From contig NC_135555.1 in NCBI RefSeq assembly GCF_964340395.1, positions 2,407,001 through 2,471,000 of the forward strand: a stretch of 64,000 nucleotides of DNA. The letters run 5' to 3'. The notes below the pieces were generated by a model. The model saw only the letters and a list, made by a program, of their open reading frames with translations. It was not told where the DNA came from and made no database searches. Below are positions 55,646 to 64,000 of this stretch, piece after piece. Position 1 is the first letter of the stretch. The number at the start of each line of letters is the position of its first letter. Made by a program: the position numbers and the translations under genes. Source of the DNA: Glandiceps talaboti. Lineage: Eukaryota; Hemichordata; Enteropneusta; Spengelidae.

Positions 55646-58465
55646 CTGAAAGAATCAATATAACATGAATCTGAATTGCCTGAACAATATAACATTGACT
55701 AGAGATATGATCAATATTCAAGAAATATGAAACTATCTATCATCTGAGAACACTCACTTTACAACATCTAACTTTGGTAGAAAGTTTTGTTCCAAGACTT
55801 TAACTCTCATTTTTAACACAACTGAACTCATAAGGTTAAGTAGTGCTATAGGTGTGGTGTCTCTCAGTCTGTCTGTCTGTCTGTCTGTCTGCAAAGAGTC
55901 TTTATATATCAAGATTACAAGTATTACTTCCTTTATTTTACTTACAATATTTGAGGTGTACGAAGAAACTGTCTGCCACCAAAGTCTTGTGGGTATTTGA
56001 ACATAAGGAAGAAATAAAGATGGCCGACTACAATGCCAATCAATTCACTCAATCCCCTACAAAGGAAAACAAAATTGTATCAAGGACAGTAACATCAGAA
56101 AATACATAACTTTCACACTGGAATCAAAGAGGCAAATATGATAGCATTGTATCAAAAAATGACAGCATTCATTGTACCTAACAATATTGAACTTTCAGAA
56201 TTTTATGATGCTTTGCAAAAGGAAACAAAAATTATTATCTTTTGAAATCTTTTGAAATCAATCAAAAATACAAAATTGTCTAAAATATTGAATATTTGCA
56301 TCTTCTCTTCTATAAAATACATCATTTTGAAGAACTATTATTTAACCCTTCAATGAGACAAAGTATTACATTAAGTATGAAATTTTATAAAAGTAGCTTT
56401 CATTTACATTTTATGTCATTTAAGGAGAAATATCACCGAACAATCCAAACTTAAATTCAAATGTAAGAACCGTATTTGATGGTATAACTCTGATAATTAC
56501 TTACGCTCCTCTGATAATCATGTTAAATGCTACAAGAACCCATGGTAAGTACATGGCTTTGAATTGAGTACCAAACCAGAATTGTACAATCACATCTCTG
56601 TTTAATTGACACCACACGTACAATACACTCAATATCATTGGATCCATTAGTAACTGTTTATTAGAAAGAGACAGGAATAAAGTTAATCCATTGTTTGAAT
56701 GTAAATGTGGATATTCCAAGTACATTATATTTTCCCTTTCACTATCCTTAGATTATTACTCCATTCAGCCATATCAACTTCTATACATTTCTAGATAATA
56801 TGGAAAATATCCATTACAGTAGTTTGTTTTCCTTCCAAGAGACATCTAAGTTAAGCAATAATGGTTGAGAAAATTTACTAGATGTACTGATTGAACATTT
56901 TTTTTAACTACAAAATTTAATGTTTTTTTTGTAGAATTTATTTCTATCCAAATACCAATCTTTTATTCATTTCTCATCCTTGTGTCATTTTTCAGGTTTG
57001 TAAATTGAACATTGCATCCATTTTCTCACACTTTAAGTTATGTTAAGTTAGACTTTCAAAAACTAAGCATATTATCTTCACCAAGTTTTCAACATCTTCA
57101 TACTTCTGTTTAATCTTGTTCTTGGTATTTTAATGTGTAAGATTATATGTATGTTTTACTGTGTTGCTGCAAGACAAATTTCCCTGTGAGGGATAATAAA
57201 GTAATAATAATAAATAAATAATAATAATAATAATATTACACCTACCATTAATGGAGCAATAAATCCGATTATCTAATATCATCTGAATTAAGGAATACAA
57301 TTATTATTAGGATTCTCTTTCCCATCAGAATTATTTTGATTTCTTGATATTCCAAACTTATTCAACAATGCATCTTAATATATTAAAGCTAACATTCCTT
57401 AAAAATGTGATTTTTGAAATTATTTTGTTAATCAGTCCTCCAACTACAGTTAATACGGATTTAAGATGGAAGAGAAACTAATATTTTGTCATTCTTGTTG
57501 CACCACTATTTTCTAAAGATTTAAAAGGATACCACCAAACATAACCAGTTAAAGATAAGCATGAATGCATAATCAGCTGGCCTTCCATCAAAAATACCTA
57601 CACGTAGGGAAAAAAACAATCACATTAGCCAAAATAAAACTTTCATCTGATTTATATAGGCTAGGTACCATATGATATTATACAATATTTATTGTATTAT
57701 ACAATGTCAAAACAAACAATTCAAAACCAATCATCAGGCATCATCCATTTAAACTGAATTATCATATATCAAGGTGTTTCACCTCCAAACAATTAATGTA
57801 ACTAATATTGCCATATCATTTATACAATACATCACTAGAGGGCGCTATTTACAGTTTACTGCATAACACTTTGATTCAATTTCTGTAATAATGCTAAACC
57901 CAATTATATAAAAGGGGATAAAATCTACTTACCTGTTTCAAGTCTTATTGAATAGTTATAGAGGAAATATAAATTTATAAGATAGTGAAATCCTGTTTGG
58001 GGCATTATTGGATAATAAAATAAAGCTGTGATGGGTCTCCATATCTGTCAAATAATAAAGAGAAAGAATGAAATTATCCTGATCAATTTGAGACAAAAAT
58101 TGGCCAATATAATTAGTATGAAAGTGGAGACATGCAGATGTTAGCTTCATAGGGCTTTATATCTAGCAAATCCTGTCCAATCAAGTTATCACATCTTATA
58201 TATAATCTATAGTGCAATGAAACATTTCTGAACAAAAAGAGCAGTGCTTCCCCACAGCTACATATATTAATATTACCACCACCCATTCTTGTATGCCAAA
58301 GCATATTTTCCACTGACACAAACAAAAATAATTTGTATCACTGCTGCAAAAAGGCATGTGGCACTGCCAACAACAACCATCACCACCAGTGCTTCTAATG
58401 AATCTATCATTATCATTATCATCACCACCACCACCACCACCACCACCACCACCACCACCATCAAA

Positions 58466-58513
<48 letters not shown>

Positions 58514-59187
58514 TCACTACCACCACCATTATGGCTATACCATCATGATCACTATGTATAAGAATCATTACTAGTCAACCATTGTAATCATCATTATCCT
58601 TACAATGATTATTGCATCATCACCATCAACATGTTTCATCATGTACCTACACACACACACACACACGTCAAAATTGAATTGTTTAAACTCATACTGTTCA
58701 TGATAATTTTGAACATTTTAAAATATGTCTAGTTACATTTACTATTATGATTACAATTCCACTTTAAAAGAATGATACGATATCGCCCCACAACAACGTT
58801 TCCTGGTGTTGGCTAATTCATACTCGCGTTTATCATCTGATTATATTTGCAGGAGATCGCGGAAATTATCAATATCATTACACCGTATAGTAGTATACAC
58901 GTGTAATTTCTTTTCCGGGTATAAAACATACTTATGTAACTGTGTTGCATTTTTCCATGTTCTATATTTCAGTGCGTTGTAGGAGACAATATGCATTACT
59001 TTTTATGACTAAAACAATAAAATACCATTACCTGAAATCTATATGCAACCCATTCGAAATTTAGAATAAGGTACATCGGATTTATAAGACCGAGCTTGCC
59101 GATAAGTGGAAGCACAACTGAGCCCGTGAACCAGTATCGGGTCAGTTGTGGAATCCCACGATACCAATCTCCTATGTCGCTAGACAT
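55489..59187 (-). CDS. DERL1: Derlin-1, ER-associated degradation rhomboid pseudoprotease
   Basis: Seven exons on the minus strand: 59187-59032, 58044-57933, 57597-57533, 57272-57246, 56653-56505, 56056-55946, 55645-55489. All are GT-AG with matching phases; 777 nt give 258 residues (human 251). Derlin-1 is a catalytically dead rhomboid in the ER membrane that helps retrotranslocate misfolded proteins to p97/VCP. Visible marks: N-terminal MSSDIGDWYRGIP, the WR motif in the L1 loop (W54, R55), hydrophobic segments throughout, GxxxG at 177-181 before HLYFFL, the RRGGVSGFG segment, a nine-Gly tract (237-245) and a C-terminal SHP-like box WGRGNALGGD that would bind p97. An upstream in-frame Met at 59412 is ignored because the family starts at MSDIGDW. 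Confidence 0.97.
55646..55945 (-). other. Derlin-1 intron 6 with dispersed repeat fragment
   Basis: Holds the head of the dispersed repeat at 55818-55890. Confidence 0.8.
55818..55890. mobile_element. dispersed repeat head plus (TCTG)n
   Basis: ACAACTGAACTCATAAGGTT then AAGTAGTGCTATAGGTG and a TCTG run. Same head as 17419 and 23921. It lies about 55 bp from exon 6. Confidence 0.75.
55946..56056 (-). CDS. DERL1: Derlin-1 exon 6: last membrane segment
   Basis: GLSELIGIVVGHLYFFLMFK then YPQDFGGRQFLRTPQI. It contains the G-x3-G motif and the HLYFF signature of derlins. Donor GTAAGT, phase 2 at both ends. Confidence 0.95.
56057..56504 (-). other. Derlin-1 intron 5
   Basis: AT-rich, no feature seen. 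Confidence 0.8.
56505..56653 (-). CDS. DERL1: Derlin-1 exon 5
   Basis: LLMDPMILSVLYVWCQLNRD, VIVQFWFGTQFKAMYLPWVL, VAFNMIIRG. The VLYVW-x-QLNRD and FWFGT-x-FKA-x-YLPWV strings are diagnostic for Derlin-1. Acceptor TAAACAG, donor GTAAGT. Confidence 0.97.
56654..57245 (-). other. Derlin-1 intron 4
   Basis: AT-rich; a TAA/TAAA run at about 57198-57235 lies just before the microexon donor. Confidence 0.8.
57246..57272 (-). CDS. DERL1: Derlin-1 exon 4: 27-nt microexon
   Basis: ATATTAG / nine codons IIGFIAPLM / GTAGGT. Both junctions are phase 0. It supplies exactly the nine residues between NWLCLV and LLMDPM that human Derlin-1 has there (I-x-G-x5 type). Without it a membrane segment would be short by nine residues. 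Confidence 0.85.
57533..57597 (-). CDS. DERL1: Derlin-1 exon 3
   Basis: GIFDGRPADYAFMLIFNWLC then LV. FDGRPADY is a derlin signature. Acceptor GTGTAG; the donor is an unusual GTATCC, chosen because the frame meets a TAA three codons later and because the microexon and exon 5 then align. Confidence 0.9.
57832..57847 (+). promoter_or_regulatory. CTCF-like motif
   Basis: TCACTAGAGGGCGCTA, identical over 15 bp to the motif at 49214 and in the same orientation, inside Derlin-1 intron 2. Motif match only. Confidence 0.4.
57933..58044 (-). CDS. DERL1: Derlin-1 exon 2: WR motif
   Basis: IWRPITALFYYPIMPQTGFH then YLINLYFLYNYSIRLET. WRP is the conserved WR motif of rhomboid-fold pseudoproteases; YLxNLYFLY-x-YS matches Derlin-1. 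Acceptor TTTGACAG, donor GTAAGT, phase 1. Confidence 0.96.
58045..59031 (-). other. Derlin-1 intron 1 with triplet repeats
   Basis: Holds (CAC/CAT)n at about 58407-58512 and a short CA run at about 58648-58667. The start of TBC1D31 is not here. Confidence 0.8.
58407..58512. repeat. (CAC)n and (CAT)n triplet tract
   Basis: CAC triplets followed by CAT triplets, about 100 bp. Poly-Met, poly-Val and poly-Thr open frames are artefacts. Confidence 0.97.
59032..59187 (-). CDS. DERL1: Derlin-1 exon 1 with start codon
   Basis: MSSDIGDWYRGIPQLTRYWF, TGSVVLPLIGKLGLINPMYL, ILNFEWVAYRFQ. The ATG is at 59187-59185. The family N-terminus MSDIGDW fixes this start. Donor GTAATG, phase 0. Confidence 0.96.
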
Positions 59188-59312
59188 TATTAGATTCTCG
59201 CAGATCCTCTCTCCTGGTGATTGAAATATACGCTCTATAATCTCGCTGGACGAAACTGAACGAAAAACAAATCGTATGGCGAAATATCGTGGGAAATTAT
59301 TGCACTTAAAAC

Positions 59313-59320
59313 TGACGTGG
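59313..59320 (+). promoter_or_regulatory. UPRE-like site TGACGTGG
   Basis: Exact match to TGACGTG(G/A), the unfolded-protein-response element bound by XBP1 and ATF6. It lies 126 bp upstream of the Derlin-1 ATG. Derlins are known UPR targets in mammals. It could instead bind other ACGT-core bZIP factors. Confidence 0.55.
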
Positions 59321-59344
59321 CACGAAGACGGCACAACAAACCGA

Positions 59345-59350
59345 CTTCCG
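59345..59350 (-). promoter_or_regulatory. ETS-like site AGCGGAAGT
   Basis: The reverse strand reads AAGCGGAAGTCGG, an ETS core common in bidirectional housekeeping promoters. It is 25 bp from the UPRE-like site. Confidence 0.35.
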
Positions 59351-59904
59351 CTTTGCCTCGTTTTCAGATTACGAATCTGACGAAGCACAATTTTGTTGGT
59401 ATTTAGTTTCAATTATTTTACATGTTGTATTTGGTTCCTTATATTTTAAAACTGTGATAATCTCTAGTTTTAGATTTTGTTTTTATCATAGATCAAGAGA
59501 TTGAAAGGAAACACATGTGTCATGTGTGCATGTGTGTGTTTGTTTTTCCGGGTTGCCTCGTTTTGATCGTGACCTTTTCCCCAAGCCTAGCCTGACCTCA
59601 GCGGCGGTAATTTGAAACCGATTAGTTTATCCAGTCGATCAAAATATATCAAAATGAGCAAGATCTGTCACCTTTGATACAATCTTCACATCCAGTTGGA
59701 TATATCAAGCGTTAAAGAAACAGGAAATATTGCAAAGGGGAGAAATACTCGCTATTTAGATTGATATTTCAAGGTTCCAATTTGAAAACCAACACGTTCG
59801 GAACAAGTCCAGATTTGTTTTGCTACTGCCTCAGTGAGTGTATTCACTGCAGACGTTCGTGTGTTGTTACATTATCAAGAGAGCCAAGGAAATTGTGAAG
59901 AAAA

Positions 59905-59981
59905 ATGCAAACTTTAGACGTTAGTAAGAAGGAGTCTGGTAAAATTTGGCACCGGAAGCCAACACCTTCTGGTGATGATGG
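59905..59981 (+). CDS. TBC1D31: TBC1D31 exon 1
   Basis: MQTLDVSKKESGKIWHRKPT then PSGDD. Start context AAAAATGC. Donor GTAAGA, phase 2. Confidence 0.93.
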
Positions 59982-60703
59982 GTAAGAAACGTTTTATAAT
60001 CAATTTTTTTGCATTGAATTTGCAATGTTTGCTTGTTTAAAAAAAGTTGTTTGTGTGGCAGGTCGTGTCCCTGGAAAGTGTGTTTTCGTTCCGAAATGAC
60101 CAGTAAAATATATTATAGTTCCAATTCCTTATCTGAGCATCGTATAGATTCTATTTTGAGCAATGTGATTTTATTTGTAGGAATCATTGAATGATAAGAA
60201 ACGGTGCAATACTAAATGACCAAATCAAAACACTCCAGTAACTACAATTTATATCATGTACCATGAAACAGTCATGACAGTGCTACATGCAATATGTCCG
60301 ACTATTGTACATAAAATATGATTGCATAATTAATAACACAAGGGTCTGCAATCTTTTGGTAGACTAGTAACATATTATATAGCATGTATAAGGAGTCATG
60401 TGTATTTTAAATTATCAAAATGTCATGTTGACTTTTTTATTTGGTCACAGGTTGATGGTTGAAGTAAGTCATGATGTGTCTACTCCATTCTCACTACAAA
60501 GTCGACATATTAGATTTTTACACACAGCCTTTGATAGTACTGGAGATAGGTTTGTTACTGGTGATCACCAAGGCAATGTTTATGTCTTTGATCTTCTGAG
60601 AAACAGGTAAATTTCATTGTTATTTTATAATTTTATAAGAATTGTTAATCCATATCAAAACTATACAACTATTGGTATTATTTTGGTGGTGTGTGTATAT
60701 ATT

Positions 60704-60776
<73 letters not shown>

Positions 60777-63457
60777 GTTAGTGTTGAGAGAAGTATTTGA
60801 AAAGGAATCAAATGTTAGTAGGTTATGATATGATTTTGATTTTGTTTCCAAGTGTTGACAAAATGTTTGAACAATAAGTTGGGGAGATATGTTTACCTTT
60901 ACTCTACCCACTGAGCATTGAATAATTGAAAATGGAACTTTGTGTAGTAAAGTTAAGATTCACTGATTTGGATCAATTTGATATATGATTAAGAATTTTA
61001 TTTTCGTAAAAGTGCACTGTTGTACAACACTGTCAGAAAAGTCTTCAAAAACTTTTCATGTTTTATTGAGTTTAAAAAACTTATATTTGAAATATATACA
61101 AAAAGTGTTCTTTATCCATTGATATACAATAATATATATGTACAATAATAAAGATTGATATCACTTCTGTCACACTAGGTTTCAATTGGTACAGAAGACA
61201 GGTACAGCTTGTACAGCCCTTGCATTCACGCTGAGAAGAAAAACTGAATATTTAGTTGCTCTCTCAGAAAACTCCCTCAAGTGTTATGATACAGGTATTC
61301 GGTATTAAATTTTTCTAATGTTAAGTGTTGTGATACAGGTATTTGGTATTAAATTTTTCTAATGTTAAGTGTTGTGATACAGGTATTTGGTATTAAATTT
61401 TTCTAATGTTAAGTGTTATGATACAGGTATTTGGTATTAAATTTGTCTAATGTTAAGTGTTATGATACAGGTATTTGGTATTAAATTTGTCTAATGTTAA
61501 GTGTTGTGGCCATGAAATATTAACAAGTTGCATAATGACATCTCATTAACACGCTGATGAAAATATGAAACAACCTGAATTAAATGGTATAAATTAATTC
61601 CACATCTTTGATTACATGAAATACTTTTTAAGAAGTTGTTTCAGACTACATGTAGGCAGTAATAGCAGAGAGGGAAAGTGGCATGATAGAGGCATATGTA
61701 TTTAGCATAATCAAAATTCTGATCATTTCTTGGCAAATGCAAAAACTGGTAAATGGTATGGTACCTGTAACTAAAACTAGCAGACTTTCATTTTCACAAT
61801 ATGTAAATCAGATAAGGTCAGGAGGTCACTTTTGCTGTTGTTTGATTGGTGTATATTTTCTGTTTGTTTCAGATACTAGAGAGTTAGTGAGTTGGATGAA
61901 AGGACATTCAACTCCCATTCATTCCATCTCACTCCATGCATCAGGTCGATATGCCCTGACAACATCTAATGACACAGCACAACTATGGGATCTGGATACA
62001 TTTGAAAGAAAAAGAAAGTTAAATGTTAGAGAGTCAGTCGGAATATTGAAGGTAATATGTCTATGTAATTTGTGCTCACACTACCCATTTGCCACTGTCG
62101 CAAATTTTAAAGAAAAAGTCAAAACCAAAGTTGTTCACCACAGTGGCGAATCAAAATTGTCACCAACCGAGAGTCAATGGCCATTCAAATGACTTTTCCC
62201 GTACACGTATAATATAATTTGACTGGCAGCCGCCATGTTTCTTTTGATGCACAGAAATCGCAGTTGTCATAATGTACAAAGTTTTATACATTGTAACTAT
62301 AGGTATGTTAGCAAGATTTGACATAAAGTTGTATGGAGTATCAAGGCATCACTGACCATTGTAAGTTAGAAACAGTTACACTGTGTTGAAAAGCCAACCT
62401 ACGTGTACTTTACATTGTAAGAGTGTTTCCTTATATTCATATATATGTAGTAATCAGATATCCACTACCATGTGATGTTGATGCATCACAATTTATAGAC
62501 CAAAGTTTACCAGGTAAATGACTTTGTATCAGTATGATTCTTAGCATGATTAAGAATAGCAATGCAAAGTGAAGCCATGATACAAAGTACAGGTAAAGTG
62601 TATATCAACTATTTCATCTAATTTATATTCATAGCTTTGAAAACTATCAAGATTTTGATCAGTTGATTTGATGAGAATACCAAGTAAATACATGTACGTC
62701 TGTAACTTTGAACCACACTATGGAAAGTCCGAGTTAAAATTAATTTGTTGATTTTTCCAACTCAGTCATATTTCTTTGTTATTTGTCCTAGGTCTTTTTC
62801 CTACCACTGAGTAATACTATCATCACCTGTTTTAAGGATGATTCTATCTTTGCCTGGGAATCGGATACATTACAATGTAAATATCAACTCACAATACCAG
62901 CTGGTAAGAAACCTGGATACAAGGCTTTTGCAACACCAAAGTAAGTAGTATTTATGCCAACCGTTTTTATAAAACATAAGCATTTACAATTTTGTCAATA
63001 TCAGATATACAAACCATAAAAGTTGTGTGAGCTTCATCATCTCTGATTCCTCAAGTGAAGTGAATTCAAGGAAGACCTTCTACCTCCAACTAAAATGTGT
63101 GTTTTGGCTGAAATTGCTGTAAAGAGAGGCTATGTGGCTTTAATATAAGGAGGGACTTGGAGGGGTCAGGAGGCAAAAGAGGGACTGGGAGGAGTTTAAG
63201 AGAAGAAGTAGGATCTCGTAATGGCAAGGGATCATTGGGAGATTTTCTTTTTACCAGAAATATTTTATTAACTTATTGTGATGTGACACTCTCCTAGGGA
63301 TGGCAGGTTACTAGTGGCTGGTGGAAAATCTAGATTTCTACACATATGGACATTGGATACAAGACGATTATTACGTATTATAGAGTTACCAACCAAAGTC
63401 AAAGTGGTGAAGCAAGTAGAGTTCTTGTCTGAAAGTTTTGATGGTGGTTCCAGTCAG
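59905..63457 (+). CDS. TBC1D31: TBC1D31, WD40 N-terminal part (3' partial)
   Basis: Six exons, 59905-59981, 60451-60606, 61179-61294, 61873-62051, 62792-62940, 63298-63457, give 279 residues with all phases consistent, then run out of the window. TBC1D31 (formerly WDR67; about 1,066 residues in human) combines N-terminal WD40 repeats with a later Rab-GAP-like TBC domain, which lies outside. It is a centriolar-satellite protein linked to ciliogenesis. Clear matches to the human protein as I recall it: KESGKIWHRKP, GDHQGNVYVFDL, TACTALAF-x-LRRK, DTAQLWDLDTF-x-RKRKLN, VFFLPLSNTI, ELVSWM-x-GH. The start is the first ATG, and the next residues agree with the family N-terminus. Confidence 0.96.
60451..60606 (+). 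CDS. TBC1D31: TBC1D31 exon 2: first WD40 blade
   Basis: GLMVEVSHDVSTPFSLQSRH, IRFLHTAFDSTGDRFVTGDH, QGNVYVFDLLRN. Acceptor GGTCACAG, donor GTAAAT, phase 2. Confidence 0.95.
60693..60772. repeat. (TA)n then (TG)n microsatellite
   Basis: About 25 bp of TA-rich and 54 bp of TG repeats inside TBC1D31 intron 2. Confidence 0.97.
61179..61294 (+). CDS. TBC1D31: TBC1D31 exon 3
   Basis: RFQLVQKTGTACTALAFTLR, RKTEYLVALSENSLKCYDT. Acceptor CACACTAG; the donor GTATTC (phase 1) is the first of five near-identical tandem donors. Confidence 0.95.
61279..61509 (+). repeat. tandem copies of a splice-donor segment, 44-bp unit
   Basis: AAGTGTTATGATACAG then GTATTTGGTATTAAATTTTT and CTAATGTT starts at 61279, 61323, 61367, 61411 and 61455, with a truncated sixth at 61499. 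The first 16 bp of the first unit are the end of exon 3. Intronic copies keep ATACAG/GTATTT. Later donors would add an in-frame TAA (GGT-ATT-CGG-TAT-TAA). Confidence 0.95.
61873..62051 (+). CDS. TBC1D31: TBC1D31 exon 4: WD40 blade
   Basis: DTRELVSWMKGHSTPIHSIS, LHASGRYALTTSNDTAQLWD, LDTFERKRKLNVRESVGILK. Acceptor GTTTCAG, donor GTAATA, phase 0. The open frame continues into the intron at both sides, but the family match stops at K. Confidence 0.95.
62052..62791 (+). other. TBC1D31 intron 4, no feature seen
   Basis: A CpG-richer patch with GCCACTG and CAGTGGCG about 60 bp apart (62090-62150) may be a small MITE remnant. Nothing else. Confidence 0.55.
62792..62940 (+). CDS. TBC1D31: TBC1D31 exon 5
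   Basis: VFFLPLSNTIITCFKDDSIF, AWESDTLQCKYQLTIPAGKK, PGYKAFATP. Acceptor TGTCCTAG, donor GTAAGT, phase 2. Confidence 0.95.
63298..63457 (+). CDS. TBC1D31: TBC1D31 exon 6
   Basis: DGRLLVAGGKSRFLHIWTLD, TRRLLRIIELPTKVKVVKQV, EFLSESFDGGSSQ. Acceptor CTCCTAG, donor GTGAGA, phase 0. Later exons lie beyond 64,000. Confidence 0.95.
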
Positions 63458-64000
63458 GTGAGACATATTTTTGACAGATGAATATTCTCAACTTGAATTT
63501 GGTGCCAGTATATTTAATTTGTCATATTTTCTCAATTTGCAGTACTATATAGAGTAGCAGAGCTAGGTACTAGGCTTGTAGGAAATATGAAATTCACAAT
63601 CTGTATCAGACTCAGGCAAATAGTCATAACTTTACTTTAGTAGTACCGGTAAGATGAAATTATCCAAGTATGAAACCCTCCTTGTTGGGTCCAACTGATT
63701 TTGAATGTATCATAACAATTTTTTTTTAAAGTGTAAAATAAAATATTCCACTGTGCTGCTTATTTTATACAGCTAGGACACACATGTACATTTCTTGTTT
63801 ATGTATCTAATATTATTATAATTGAATGAATATGAGAATCTTTAGAAGTCTGATCTCAGATAAAAAATACATCTATGTCAGTAGAAACCATATACAATGT
63901 ACCAAAATCCTCAGACACTTCAAAAATATTTGTACATTACTGAATTTGGTTGAACCATTCTATATTCATGACTTCCATTTCTTTATTTTATTGTTATTTT
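63458..64000 (+). other. TBC1D31 intron 6 (continues past window)
   Basis: AT-rich, no exon seen up to the edge. Confidence 0.7.

Larger units (their letters stand above)
59188..59904. promoter_or_regulatory. bidirectional promoter of DERL1 and TBC1D31
   Basis: 717 bp separate the two start codons. CpG density is visibly higher than in the rest of the window. No TATA box is evident. A UPRE-type site (59313-59320), an ETS-like site (59345-59350) and a CCAAT at about 59775 are seen. Both 5' UTRs must lie within it. Confidence 0.8.

Noticed and set aside
59150-59180. ER stress element (CCAAT-N9-CCACG)
   Set aside because: CCACG and CCAAT occur in the wrong order and spacing, and within Derlin-1 coding sequence.
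58996-59412. Longer Derlin-1 N-terminus starting at 59412
   Set aside because: The extra 75 residues have no family match, are basic and low in conservation marks; Derlin-1 begins MSDIGDW.
61683-62192. 169-residue single-exon gene
   Set aside because: Only the middle (61873-62051) matches TBC1D31; both ends are intron read-through.

Overview
This window is animal nuclear DNA: AT-rich, with long introns, many microsatellites and several non-autonomous transposons. Three protein-coding genes can be reconstructed exon by exon with GT-AG splice sites and consistent reading frames. The gene set (a TRAF7-like RING/TRAF/WD40 ubiquitin ligase, Derlin-1, TBC1D31), the intron sizes and the repeats point to an invertebrate bilaterian. 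I lean towards a marine deuterostome such as a hemichordate, but the species cannot be settled from the sequence.

Layout. About 1-48,680 (+) is the body of a TRAF7-like gene: 12 exons encode 527 residues (TRAF-type zinc fingers, coiled coil, seven WD40 blades). The start codon and RING finger were not found and probably lie upstream of the window. Its introns reach 16.7 kb and hold most of the repeats: a 28-36 bp minisatellite (1141-1614), hairpin elements (9.6-11.2 kb), a 248-bp TA tract, a 1.8-kb DNA transposon carrying two nested palindromic elements with 9-bp target duplications (14,385-16,203), an unnamed dispersed element at 23,921-24,827, and two piggyBac-like TTAA-flanked MITEs. 48,681-55,140 is intergenic with no gene seen. 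55,489-59,187 (-) is a complete seven-exon Derlin-1 gene (258 aa) that includes a 27-nt microexon. 59,188-59,904 is a 717-bp shared promoter with a perfect UPRE-type site and an ETS-like site. 59,905-63,457 (+) is the first 279 codons (six exons) of TBC1D31, which runs off the right edge.

Derlin-1 and TBC1D31 are divergent neighbours here, the same head-to-head arrangement as human DERL1/TBC1D31 on 8q24.13. Derlin-1 acts in ER-associated degradation. TBC1D31 is a centriolar-satellite/ciliogenesis protein. The TRAF7-like gene is not known to be linked to this pair in human.

The most unusual observation is that short segments spanning exon-intron boundaries are duplicated next to the real boundary four times, in two unrelated genes. 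A TRAF7-like donor is repeated about six times (about 33-bp unit), a TBC1D31 donor five times (44-bp unit), and two TRAF7-like acceptors have upstream decoy copies. I saw no CRISPR array, rRNA, tRNA or prokaryotic feature.
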